44,197 nucleotides of DNA from Lachnospiraceae bacterium (lineage in GTDB: Bacteria; Bacillota; Clostridia; Lachnospirales; Lachnospiraceae): positions 1-44,197 of the forward strand of contig JAFZNE010000106.1 of the NCBI GenBank assembly GCA_017553035.1. The letters are read 5' to 3'. How positions within the stretch are numbered: the first letter of the stretch is position 1; every line of letters starts with the position of its first letter. Below the pieces are notes generated by a model that saw only the letters and a program-made list of their open reading frames with translations, was not told where the DNA came from and did not search any database. The translations under genes were made by a program, and so were the position numbers. This document shows positions 33,003-41,815 of this stretch, piece by piece.

Positions 33003-33057
33003 GCGATAAATGAAATATATTTTAAAAAGTGAACTGTCCAAGCCGGAGGTTTTAGAA

Positions 33058-36000
33058 ATGTCTGATTTATTTAAAAAGATCGAGGAGAAAGGTCTGTATT
33101 CGCCGCAGTTTGAGCATGACAACTGTGGCATCGGCGCGATCATAGATGTTGAAGGGAAGCCAAGCCACAAGATAGTGGATGACGCGCTTTCCATTGTTGA
33201 GAACCTTGAACACAGGGCCGGTAAAGATGCCGAAGGCAAGACCGGTGACGGTGTCGGTATCCTGACACAGATACCTCACAAATTCTTTACGAGAGTACTT
33301 GCAAAGGAAGGCATCACCCTGCCCAAGGCCAGACAGTACGGTGTGGGAATGTTCTTCTTTCCGCAGAATGATCTGGATATGCGTCAGGCAAAATCAATGT
33401 TCGAGATCATTACCAGGAAAGCTGGCCTGAACATAATCACCTGGCGTAAGGTCGCCTCTGTGGGCGAGGTACTCGGAACCGCGGCCAGAGAGTGCATGCC
33501 CGATATCTACCAGGTATTCATCGAAAGGCCGGAAGGTGTCGGTGAGGACCTGGATTTTGACCGCATGCTCTATGTGGTGCGCAGGGAATTTGAGCAGAGC
33601 TGTGTAAATACTTATGTTCCTTCATTATCCTGCCGTACGATCGTGTACAAGGGCATGTTCCTTGTGGGACAGCTGCGCTCGTTCTATAAGGACCTTACAG
33701 ATCCCGATTATGAGTCCGCGATCGCAATGGTACATTCGAGATTCTCGACCAATACCAATCCGAGCTGGAACAGGGCTCATCCCAACCGTCTGATAGTACA
33801 CAACGGCGAGATCAACACGATAAAAGGCAATATGGATAAAATGCTTGCCCGTGAAGAAACTATGCATACTTCGATGTTCTCCGAAGAAGACATGACAAAG
33901 GTCCTTCCGGTAATACATGCGAGCGGCTCCGATTCGGCAAGCTTTGACAATACACTGGAATTCCTGATGATGAGCGGCCTTGACCTGCCTCTGGCCGCGA
34001 TGCTGATGATCCCCGAGCCCTGGGCTCACAATGAGACTCTGTCTCAGGAGGAAAGAGATTTTTACCAGTATTATGCTACGATGATGGAGCCCTGGGACGG
34101 TCCCGCGTCGATCCTTTTCTCGGACGGCGACGTTATGGGCGCGATCCTCGACAGGAACGGACTTCGTCCTTCAAGATATGTCGTGACCGACGACCAAAGA
34201 CTGATCCTTTCTTCGGAAGTGGGCGTACTCCCGATCGAAGAGAGTCATATCATCAAAAAGGAAAGGCTTCATCCGGGCAAGATCCTGCTTGTCGATACAA
34301 AGGAAAAACGTATCTTCTACGATGAGGAGATCAAGGAAAAGTATGCTCTGAGCGAGCCTTTCGGAGAGTGGCTCGACAGCAACCTGCTGCAGCTGTCGGA
34401 TCTGAAGATCCCCAACAGGAAGGTGCCGCAGCTTACCGGAGAGCACAGAAGCCGTCTTCAGAAGGCTTTCGGCTATACCTGGGAAGATTATCACGACGGT
34501 ATCCTGAATATGGCTCTTTCGGGAAGCGAGAGCATCGGCTCGATGGGTATCGATACGCCGATAGCAGTCCTGTCGGGCAAATACCAGCCGCTGTTTTACT
34601 ATTTCAAGCAGCAGTTCGCACAGGTAACCAATCCTCCGATCGATGCGCAGCGCGAGGAGATCGTTACCTCAAGGACCGTATATGTGGGAAAAAACGGCAA
34701 TCTGCTCGAACAGAAGCCCGAGAACTGCCATGTTCTGAAGATAAACAATCCCATACTTACCGATCTCGACCTGCTTAAGATCGAAAATATGAAGCGTGAC
34801 GGCTTCAAGGTTTCGAAGGTTTCAACCCTGTATTACAAGAGCACTCCGATGAAAATGGTGCTCAAGCATCTGTTCCTTGAGGTTGACAAGGCATATAAGG
34901 AAGGCGCGAACATCCTGATCCTTTCGGACAGGGGTGTTGACGAGAACCATGTGGCGATCCCTTCGCTGCTCGCGGTTGCCGCGGTTCACAAGCATCTTGT
35001 CGATACACGTAAATGTACGGCCATGTCGCTGATCCTTGAATCGGGCGAGCCCAGGCAGGTTCATCATTTCGCCACACTGCTCGGATTCGGTGCATCGGCT
35101 GTAAATCCTTATCTTGCACATGCGACGATCGCCCAGCTGATCGACGAGGAACTTCTCGATAAGGATTACTACGCCGCGGTGGATGATTTTGATAACGCGG
35201 TGCTGTTCGGGATCGTCAAGATCGCGTCAAAAATGGGTATTTCAACGATCCAGTCATATCAGGGCAGCAAGATCTTCGAGGCGATAGGAATCTCGCCCGA
35301 AGTTATTGATGAATATTTTACCGGAACCGTCAGCCGTATCGGAGGCATCTCGCTCGAGGATATAGGAAAGGCAGCCGACGCCCAGCACAGTCTTGCATTC
35401 GATCCGCTCGGACTTGAGAGCGATCTTGAGTTCACGGCGCTCGGACGTCACAAGATGAGAAGTCAGGGCGAGAATCACAGATACAATCCGCAGACCATCC
35501 ATGCGCTGCAGACCGCGACAAGAGAAGGCGACTATAACCGTTTCAGGGAATACACGGAGCTTGCGGACGCCGAAAGAACAGGGTATTTAAGAAGTCTGCT
35601 CGATTTTAATTATGCCGGCAAGCCCGTTCCGATCGAAGAGGTTGAGGACGAGGCGTCGATAGTCAAACGCTTCAAGACCGGTGCGATGTCCTACGGTTCG
35701 ATCTCCGAGGAAGCACACGAGACGCTTGCGATCGCAATGAACCGTCTTCACGGCAAATCAAACAGCGGCGAGGGCGGCGAGAGCGACGAAAGACTTGAAT
35801 CCGCGGGGACCGATAATGACAGAAGTTCGGCGATCAAACAGGTTGCGAGCGGTAGATTCGGCGTCACGAGCCGTTATCTCGTGAGCGCAAAAGAGATACA
35901 GATAAAAATGGCGCAGGGCGCGAAGCCCGGTGAAGGCGGACATCTGCCCGGAAAGAAGGTTTATCCCTGGATCGCCAAGACAAGACATTCAACACCCGGC

Positions 36001-37632
36001 GTGAGCCTTATCTCACCGCCTCCTCATCACGATATTTACTCGATAGAGGATCTTGCACAGCTTATTTACGATCTTAAAAATGCAAATAAAGACGCCAGGA
36101 TATCGGTCAAGCTTGTTTCGGAAGCGGGCGTCGGAACCGTTGCGGCGGGCGTTGCCAAGGCCGGAGCGGGAGTTATCCTGATCTCGGGCTACGACGGAGG
36201 AACAGGCGCGGCACCGCTTTCATCGATCCACAATGCGGGACTTCCCTGGGAGCTCGGACTTGCGGAAACCCATCAGACTCTGATCGCAAACGGCCTCAGA
36301 AACAAGGTTGTCATCGAAACGGACGGCAAGCTTATGACCGGCCGTGATGTGGCCATAGCGGCCATCCTTGGCGCGGAAGAGTTCGGATTTGCGACGGCTC
36401 CGCTCATCACGCTCGGCTGCGTTATGATGAGAGCATGCCAGTCGGATACCTGTCCTATGGGCGTTGCGACACAGAACCCCGAACTGAGAAAGAGATTTGC
36501 GGGCAAGCCTGAGTATGTTGAGAATTTCATGATTTTTATCGCAAGACAGCTTCGCGAGATCATGGCTTCTCTCGGAGTCAGAAAGGTGGAGGAGCTCGTC
36601 GGCAGGACCGATCTGCTGAAGGAAAAGGCTTCAGGCAGCTCGGCGGATACAACACCGGACCGTGGCAGGAACAAACTCGATCTCTCGGCGATACTGATGG
36701 ATATGTCTTCCACACCGCGTGACAAGGCTGTATTCGGACCTCAGCATCTGTTTGATTTCCATCTGGAAAATACAATGGATGAAAAGGTACTGTTAAGATC
36801 AAGGAAGATACAGAAATCGCTGAAAGACGGGTCGGCATCGAAGATCTCGGTTGAACTCAAGAATACCGACAGAACCTTCGGTACACTGCTCGGAGCCGAG
36901 ATAACAAGAAAGTACCATGAGGGTCTCGCGGAAGATACGATCACGATCGACTGTACGGGAGCGGGCGGACAGAGCTTCGGAGCATTTATCCCGAAGGGTC
37001 TTACGCTCGATCTTACAGGAGACGCCAACGATTATTTCGGAAAGGGCTTATCGGGCGGCAAGCTCGTTGTCCGCGCGCCCAAAGAGGCCAAATACGATCC
37101 TTCCGAGAATATAATCATCGGTAATGTTGCTCTGTACGGTGCTACTTCCGGACAGGCGTATATCGCGGGAATGGCCGGCGAACGTTTCGCGATCAGAAAT
37201 TCGGGCGCTGTTGCGGTCGTTGAAGGCGTCGGAGAGCACGGATGCGAGTATATGACCGGCGGATGCGTTGTGATCCTCGGTTCCACGGGTAAGAACTTCG
37301 CGGCAGGAATGAGCGGCGGTGTTGCATATGTACTCGATATGGATAACAAACTGTACAAGAATCTGAACAAACAGCTTGTAAATATGGAGACGGTCGAGCA
37401 TAAGGCGGATCTTGACGAACTGAAGAAACTGATCGCGGCTCATGTCGAAAATACCGGCTCAAAGAAGGGAAAGGAAATACTGGAGGATTTCGATTCCTAT
37501 ATCCCTCATTTTAAAAAGATCATACCGGTTGATTACAAGGAAATGTTGAAGCTGATCGCAAAGGCGGAGGAGGAGGGAATGGATCCCGAAACCGCCAGGA
37601 TAGAAGCGTTCAGAACATTTATCGGAGGTTGA
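33058..37632 (+). CDS. gltB: Glutamate synthase large subunit (GOGAT alpha)
   Basis: The ATG at 33058 has GGAGG eight bases upstream; a longer frame opens at 33010, at the end of the leader terminator, and is not used. The 1524-residue protein has the glutaminase domain with propeptide cleavage before Cys23 in EHDNCGIGAI, a central domain, the FMN-binding synthase domain with ISGYDGGTGAAPLSSI, the 3Fe-4S cysteines in CVMMRACQSDTCPMG, and the C-terminal GXGXG beta-helix. It takes the amide of glutamine onto 2-oxoglutarate, giving two glutamates. gltD follows three bases after its stop, and the strong promoter and attenuator lie before it. Confidence 0.96.
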   Translation: MSDLFKKIEEKGLYSPQFEHDNCGIGAIIDVEGKPSHKIVDDALSIVENLEHRAGKDAEGKTGDGVGILTQIPHKFFTRVLAKEGITLPKARQYGVGMFFFPQNDLDMRQAKSMFEIITRKAGLNIITWRKVASVGEVLGTAARECMPDIYQVFIERPEGVGEDLDFDRMLYVVRREFEQSCVNTYVPSLSCRTIVYKGMFLVGQLRSFYKDLTDPDYESAIAMVHSRFSTNTNPSWNRAHPNRLIVHNGEINTIKGNMDKMLAREETMHTSMFSEEDMTKVLPVIHASGSDSASFDNTLEFLMMSGLDLPLAAMLMIPEPWAHNETLSQEERDFYQYYATMMEPWDGPASILFSDGDVMGAILDRNGLRPSRYVVTDDQRLILSSEVGVLPIEESHIIKKERLHPGKILLVDTKEKRIFYDEEIKEKYALSEPFGEWLDSNLLQLSDLKIPNRKVPQLTGEHRSRLQKAFGYTWEDYHDGILNMALSGSESIGSMGIDTPIAVLSGKYQPLFYYFKQQFAQVTNPPIDAQREEIVTSRTVYVGKNGNLLEQKPENCHVLKINNPILTDLDLLKIENMKRDGFKVSKVSTLYYKSTPMKMVLKHLFLEVDKAYKEGANILILSDRGVDENHVAIPSLLAVAAVHKHLVDTRKCTAMSLILESGEPRQVHHFATLLGFGASAVNPYLAHATIAQLIDEELLDKDYYAAVDDFDNAVLFGIVKIASKMGISTIQSYQGSKIFEAIGISPEVIDEYFTGTVSRIGGISLEDIGKAADAQHSLAFDPLGLESDLEFTALGRHKMRSQGENHRYNPQTIHALQTATREGDYNRFREYTELADAERTGYLRSLLDFNYAGKPVPIEEVEDEASIVKRFKTGAMSYGSISEEAHETLAIAMNRLHGKSNSGEGGESDERLESAGTDNDRSSAIKQVASGRFGVTSRYLVSAKEIQIKMAQGAKPGEGGHLPGKKVYPWIAKTRHSTPGVSLISPPPHHDIYSIEDLAQLIYDLKNANKDARISVKLVSEAGVGTVAAGVAKAGAGVILISGYDGGTGAAPLSSIHNAGLPWELGLAETHQTLIANGLRNKVVIETDGKLMTGRDVAIAAILGAEEFGFATAPLITLGCVMMRACQSDTCPMGVATQNPELRKRFAGKPEYVENFMIFIARQLREIMASLGVRKVEELVGRTDLLKEKASGSSADTTPDRGRNKLDLSAILMDMSSTPRDKAVFGPQHLFDFHLENTMDEKVLLRSRKIQKSLKDGSASKISVELKNTDRTFGTLLGAEITRKYHEGLAEDTITIDCTGAGGQSFGAFIPKGLTLDLTGDANDYFGKGLSGGKLVVRAPKEAKYDPSENIIIGNVALYGATSGQAYIAGMAGERFAIRNSGAVAVVEGVGEHGCEYMTGGCVVILGSTGKNFAAGMSGGVAYVLDMDNKLYKNLNKQLVNMETVEHKADLDELKKLIAAHVENTGSKKGKEILEDFDSYIPHFKKIIPVDYKEMLKLIAKAEEEGMDPETARIEAFRTFIGG

Positions 37633-37635
37633 GCG

Positions 37636-39120
37636 ATGGGAAAGGTTACCGGTTTTTTGGAATATGAAAGGAAAGAAGGAAATGTCAGGGAGGAAGCCGA
37701 CAGAGTACTTGATTTTAAGGAATTTCACGGAAGGCTTCCTCTGGCCGAACAGCAGAAGCAGGCGGCAAGATGCATGGAATGCGGCGTTCCGTTCTGCCAG
37801 GCAGGTGTGATGATCGCCGGGATGGCGTCGGGCTGTCCGCTGCACAATCTGATCCCCGAGGTCAACGATCTGGTTTACAGAGGAAGGATGGCCGAGGCCT
37901 ACCGCAGACTCTCCGTTACGCACAGTCTGCCCGAATTCACCTGCAGAGTGTGTCCCGCCCTGTGCGAGGCGGCTTGTACATGCGGTGTCGCGGACGCTCC
38001 GGTTTCAACAAAAGAGAATGAGAAGGCAGTCATCGAATACGCCTATGAGAACGGTCTGGTCTCGGGCGATGCGCCTGCCGTAAGGACCGGCAAGAAAGTC
38101 GCGGTCATCGGAAGCGGACCTTCGGGACTTGCCGCAGCCATCGATCTTAACAGCAGAGGACATCTCGTGACGGTGTATGAGAGAAGAGACCGCATAGGCG
38201 GACTGCTAAGATACGGCATCCCCAACATGAAGCTCGATAAATCGGTCATCGACAGACGTGTGGCGCTGATGGAAAAGTCGGGCATCAGATTTGTCGTAAA
38301 TACCGATGTCGGAAAGGACATTACATCCGCCGAACTGCTGAAAGAGTATGATGCGGTGGTATTGGCCTGCGGTGCTTCGAATCCGAGAGACATCAATGTT
38401 CCGGGCAGAGATGCGAAGGGCATCATGTTCGCTGTTGAATTCTTAACAGCCGTGACCAGAAAACTGCTCGATTCGGAATTTAAAGAATTTCCGACGGAAC
38501 TTGCGAAGGATAAGAAGGTTATCGTTATCGGCGGCGGAGATACGGGAAATGACTGTGTCGGATCATGTATACGCCTCGGCGCAAAGAGCGTGACCCAGCT
38601 GGAGATGATGCCCGAACCTCCGGCCAAGAGACTTCCTTCGAACTCATGGCCCGAATGGCCGAGAGTCTTAAAGACCGATTACGGCCAGGAAGAGGCTATC
38701 TGGAAATTCGGTTCCGATCCCCGGATCTACAAGACCACGGTCAAGGAGTTCAAAAAGGATAAAAAGGGCAATGTCAAATCGGCGGTCCTCGTATCTCTGG
38801 AACCTAAAAAAGACGAAAAGATGGGCAGGATGAACATGGTACCCGTAGCAGGAACGGAGAGGACCGTGCCCGCGGATCTTGTGCTTATCGCGGCAGGTTT
38901 CCTCGGGAGCGAGAAATATGTTACGGATAATTTCGGCGTTGAACTTGACGGCAGGACCAATGTTAAGACCGCACCCGGCGCGCACGCAACTTCTGTTATG
39001 AAGGTCTATGTAACAGGCGATATGCACCGCGGACAGTCACTGGTCGTATGGGCGATATCCGAAGGACGGAGTGTTGCGAAGGCAGTCGACAGGGATCTGA
39101 TGGGGTACACGAATCTGTGA
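37636..39120 (+). CDS. gltD: Glutamate synthase small subunit (GOGAT beta)
   Basis: The 494-residue protein starts KVTGFLEYERKEGNVREEAD. It has the N-terminal 4Fe-4S-type cysteine sets, ARCMECGVPFCQAG and FTCRVCPALCEAACTCGV. An FAD dinucleotide-binding motif (KVAVIGSGPSGLAAAIDLNS) and a second NAD(P)H motif (KKVIVIGGGDTGNDCVGSC) follow, and it ends VYVTGDMHRGQSLVVWAISEG. It passes electrons from NADPH to GltB. It starts three bases after gltB with its GGAGG inside the end of gltB, so the subunits are translationally coupled. Length is normal for the family. Confidence 0.96.
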   Translation: MGKVTGFLEYERKEGNVREEADRVLDFKEFHGRLPLAEQQKQAARCMECGVPFCQAGVMIAGMASGCPLHNLIPEVNDLVYRGRMAEAYRRLSVTHSLPEFTCRVCPALCEAACTCGVADAPVSTKENEKAVIEYAYENGLVSGDAPAVRTGKKVAVIGSGPSGLAAAIDLNSRGHLVTVYERRDRIGGLLRYGIPNMKLDKSVIDRRVALMEKSGIRFVVNTDVGKDITSAELLKEYDAVVLACGASNPRDINVPGRDAKGIMFAVEFLTAVTRKLLDSEFKEFPTELAKDKKVIVIGGGDTGNDCVGSCIRLGAKSVTQLEMMPEPPAKRLPSNSWPEWPRVLKTDYGQEEAIWKFGSDPRIYKTTVKEFKKDKKGNVKSAVLVSLEPKKDEKMGRMNMVPVAGTERTVPADLVLIAAGFLGSEKYVTDNFGVELDGRTNVKTAPGAHATSVMKVYVTGDMHRGQSLVVWAISEGRSVAKAVDRDLMGYTNL

Positions 39121-39127
39121 CTGAATA

Positions 39128-39156
39128 TTGACATGGTAATCAGGCAATTATAGTAT
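39128..39156 (+). promoter_or_regulatory. Promoter of dapL
   Basis: A perfect TTGACA (39128-39133) and TAGTAT (39151-39156) lie 17 bases apart, about 35 bases before the start codon. dapL can therefore be expressed apart from gltBD. No hexaloop element is seen in this leader. Confidence 0.65.
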
Positions 39157-39190
39157 TATCATATAAAACTGAAATGGAGTGAGATCTGAA

Positions 39191-40405
39191 ATGGCACATA
39201 TCAATACCAATTACAAGAAGCTTCCCGGCAGTTATTTATTCTCGACGATCGGAAAGAAGGTAAGGGAATATCAGGAGAAGAATCCGGAGGCGAAGATCAT
39301 ACGCCTCGGTATCGGCGACGTGACTCAGCCGATAGCGCCGGAGATCATCACAGCACTGCACAAGGCTGTCGATGAGATGGGAAATCCCGAAACCTTCAAG
39401 GGATATGCGCCTGATCTCGGATATGAGTTTTTAAGAAGCGTGATCGCGAAAAAGGATTTCATTGAGCGCGGCTGCGACATCTCACCCGACGAGATTTTTG
39501 TATCCGACGGAGCAAAATGCGACTGCGGCAATATCCAGGAGATATTCAGCCTCGACAACAGGGTTGCGGTCTGCGATCCGGTATATCCCGTGTATGTTGA
39601 TTCCAATGTAATGGCGGGCAGGACCGGAGAATACGATCCCGCAAAAGAGTGCTTCAACGATGTCATTTACATGCCGTGTCTTAAGGAAAACGGCTTTACG
39701 CCGGAACTTCCCTCAGAGGTTCCCGACCTTATCTATCTGTGCTTCCCGAACAATCCCACCGGAGCTGTCATTCACAAGACAGAGCTCCAGAAATGGGTTG
39801 ATTACGCCAACGAACACGGAAGCATAATCCTGTACGATGCTGCCTACGAAGCATACATTTCCGAAGACGATGTGCCTCACAGCATTTATGAATGCAACGG
39901 TGCAAAAGGATGCGCCATCGAATTCAGATCATTTTCAAAAACGGCAGGATTTACGGGACTCAGACTCGGATTCACGGTGATCCCGAAAGAACTTAAGGCC
40001 GGCGGCGAGGCGCTGTGGCCGCTGTGGGCGAGAAGACACGGAACAAAATACAACGGAGCTCCCTATATCGTACAGAAAGCCGGCGAAGCCGTATATTCCG
40101 AAAACGGCCGCAAACAGGTCAGGGAACAGATCGCATATTACATGCAGAACGCCGGGATCATCCTGGATGGTCTTGCGGCAGCCGGATACGAAGTTTCGGG
40201 CGGAAAGAACGCTCCGTATATCTGGCTTAAGACGCCCGATGATATGACCGGCTGGCAGTTTTTCGACTATCTGCTTGAAAAAGCGGGAGTCGTAGGTACG
40301 CCCGGCTCGGGCTTCGGGCCGCACGGAGAGCACTATTTCAGACTTACGGCGTTCGGAAACCGCGAGAACACGATAGAGGCGATAGAAAGGATCAAACGTC
40401 TGTAA
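39191..40405 (+). CDS. dapL: LL-diaminopimelate aminotransferase
   Basis: The ATG at 39191 is chosen over a GTG at 39179 because family proteins begin near MAHINTNYKKLPGSYLFSTI, and GGAGTGAG lies upstream. The 404-residue protein matches the family: IIRLGIGDVTQPIAPEIITA, FVSDGAKCDCGNIQ, LIYLCFPNNPTGAVI, and the PLP-lysine region FRSFSKTAGFTGLRLGFTVI. It makes LL-diaminopimelate from tetrahydrodipicolinate using glutamate as the amino donor, for lysine and cell wall synthesis. Its position after gltBD links glutamate production to a major use of it. Length is typical. Confidence 0.95.
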   Translation: MAHINTNYKKLPGSYLFSTIGKKVREYQEKNPEAKIIRLGIGDVTQPIAPEIITALHKAVDEMGNPETFKGYAPDLGYEFLRSVIAKKDFIERGCDISPDEIFVSDGAKCDCGNIQEIFSLDNRVAVCDPVYPVYVDSNVMAGRTGEYDPAKECFNDVIYMPCLKENGFTPELPSEVPDLIYLCFPNNPTGAVIHKTELQKWVDYANEHGSIILYDAAYEAYISEDDVPHSIYECNGAKGCAIEFRSFSKTAGFTGLRLGFTVIPKELKAGGEALWPLWARRHGTKYNGAPYIVQKAGEAVYSENGRKQVREQIAYYMQNAGIILDGLAAAGYEVSGGKNAPYIWLKTPDDMTGWQFFDYLLEKAGVVGTPGSGFGPHGEHYFRLTAFGNRENTIEAIERIKRL

Positions 40406-40423
40406 CCCCGGATTTTCGGGATC

Positions 40424-40458
40424 AAAAAAGAACAGGTTCGCAGGCCTGTTCTTTTTTA
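40424..40458 (+). terminator. Terminator after dapL
   Basis: AACAGG (40431-40436) pairs with CCTGTT (40445-40450), extended by AAAAAAG/CTTTTTT, around an 8-base loop. The T tract follows directly. It closes the nitrogen island. Confidence 0.92.
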
Positions 40459-40532
40459 TTTCCCAATAGGTAACCTTTAGACACTTGTATAATCAAACCG
40501 TGAAAGTTATGCTTATAATAGCAAATGGTATA

Positions 40533-40563
40533 TCCGCCGACGCCGGTGGTAAACGGCGCCGGA
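40533..40563 (+). other. GC-rich stem-loop in the leader of the DUF6273 gene
   Basis: CGCCG (40541-40545) pairs with CGGCG (40554-40558), and TCCG (40533-40536) with CGGA (40560-40563). The rest of the 40459-40601 gap is AT-rich with possible TATAAT boxes, but no good -35 partner was found. I could not match it to a known riboswitch. Confidence 0.35.
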
Positions 40564-40601
40564 CAAATTAATCAGGAAAGGTGTAAATCAAGGTGAGCAT
40601 T

Positions 40602-41795
40602 ATGAGCAGATCGATCATCAGGAGAATCTTTGCAGCGGTTATTTTGGCAGTTATGATCATAACCGTGCTTCCGATCCCGGGACGTGCCTCGGCGGCTGTG
40701 ACGCCCGGGAAACCCAAGATCACGGTAAAGAGCGTCGCCAACGGAAGTGCTGTGGTTATTACGATCAAGAAAACAAAGAATACCGATGGATACGGGATTT
40801 ATATGAAAGGACCCGGAGATAAGGATTATCAGCAGATAGATTACTATGACAAAGACGGCAAAAAAAAGCGTACTTATGTGGTAAGGATCTCTCAGGAAGG
40901 CAAATATTTCTTTAAAGTACAGGGCGAGTTTGATGACGGGCACGAATGGCATGAAGGCAAATTCAGTAAAGTGAAATCCGTTACGATAAAGTACGATAAG
41001 AAGGATCTTGCCGACGTTACTACCGGCGACATCGTGGCTTTAGGCGCGTACGAGCAGGACAACAATAAGGAGAACGGTAAGGAGACCGTTGAGTGGATAG
41101 TTCTTTCAAATGACGGCTCAAAGCTGTTCCTGCTTGCCAAGAATGTACTTGACGCCGGCAAGATCAATCCAAAGACAGATGAGACTATAACATATGAGAA
41201 CTGTTTCTTAAGAAAATGGCTGAACGATTATTTCCTCAATAACGCATTCAGCGAGGCTCAAGCAGGCATTATCGCCGAAACGGAGCTTGAGGATGTCGGT
41301 ACGACCGATAAGGTCTTCCTGCTGTCTCAGGCTGAGGCAACGAGTGCGGAATACGGCTTCGGCGATAAAATGGACCGCAGATGCGGTGCAACCGTGTATG
41401 CCCAGTCGGAAGGCGACAGGGACGGCGATGGAAAAAAGGAATATGTTACAACCTGTCAGGGCTATCTTGACAACAACTTTCATTATGCATACAGCGGCCA
41501 GTACGCCTGCTACTGGTGGCTCAGAACGGCAACCCGGTCAATATCGGATAAGCCCGAGTACGCCGGCGATTTCCAGTTCATCAGCGAAAGAGGCGGATAT
41601 AATCATACCACCTACTACGGATCGAAGTATTTTTCCCAGCATTATGATGAGGACGATGACGAGAAGTTTTATGTAAAAGGTTTCGGAGTCCGTCCCGCGA
41701 TCGTGGTCGAGCTTGGCGACAAGGCCAAAGAACTGGTAGGTGTGACCGGAAAATGTATCGCGGATGAGAAGGCCGTATTCGAAGGAAAATACTGA
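40602..41795 (+). CDS. Secreted DUF6273-type protein, first of three
   Basis: The ATG at 40602 has AAGGTGAG upstream and is preferred over a GTG at 40593. The 397-residue protein has a signal peptide (ending ASA), then an Ig/fibronectin-like module at about residues 30-130 (GKPKITVKSVANGSAVVITI). A DUF6273-type domain follows at about 140-380. Its hallmarks are GDIVALGAYEQDNN, VEWIVLSNDGSKLFLLAKNV, FLRKWLNDYF, VGTTDKVFLLSQAE, YWWLRTA and FGVRPAIVV. No anchor motif is seen. DUF6273 domains occur in secreted clostridial proteins; function unknown. It is co-directional with two further copies. Confidence 0.82.
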   Translation: MSRSIIRRIFAAVILAVMIITVLPIPGRASAAVTPGKPKITVKSVANGSAVVITIKKTKNTDGYGIYMKGPGDKDYQQIDYYDKDGKKKRTYVVRISQEGKYFFKVQGEFDDGHEWHEGKFSKVKSVTIKYDKKDLADVTTGDIVALGAYEQDNNKENGKETVEWIVLSNDGSKLFLLAKNVLDAGKINPKTDETITYENCFLRKWLNDYFLNNAFSEAQAGIIAETELEDVGTTDKVFLLSQAEATSAEYGFGDKMDRRCGATVYAQSEGDRDGDGKKEYVTTCQGYLDNNFHYAYSGQYACYWWLRTATRSISDKPEYAGDFQFISERGGYNHTTYYGSKYFSQHYDEDDDEKFYVKGFGVRPAIVVELGDKAKELVGVTGKCIADEKAVFEGKY

Positions 41796-41815
41796 GAAAA
41801 CGAAGGAGATCATTA

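Noticed and set aside
40533-40563. c-di-GMP (GEMM) riboswitch before the DUF6273 genes
   Set aside because: GC-rich stems are present, but the conserved GEMM core and tetraloop receptor sequences are missing.
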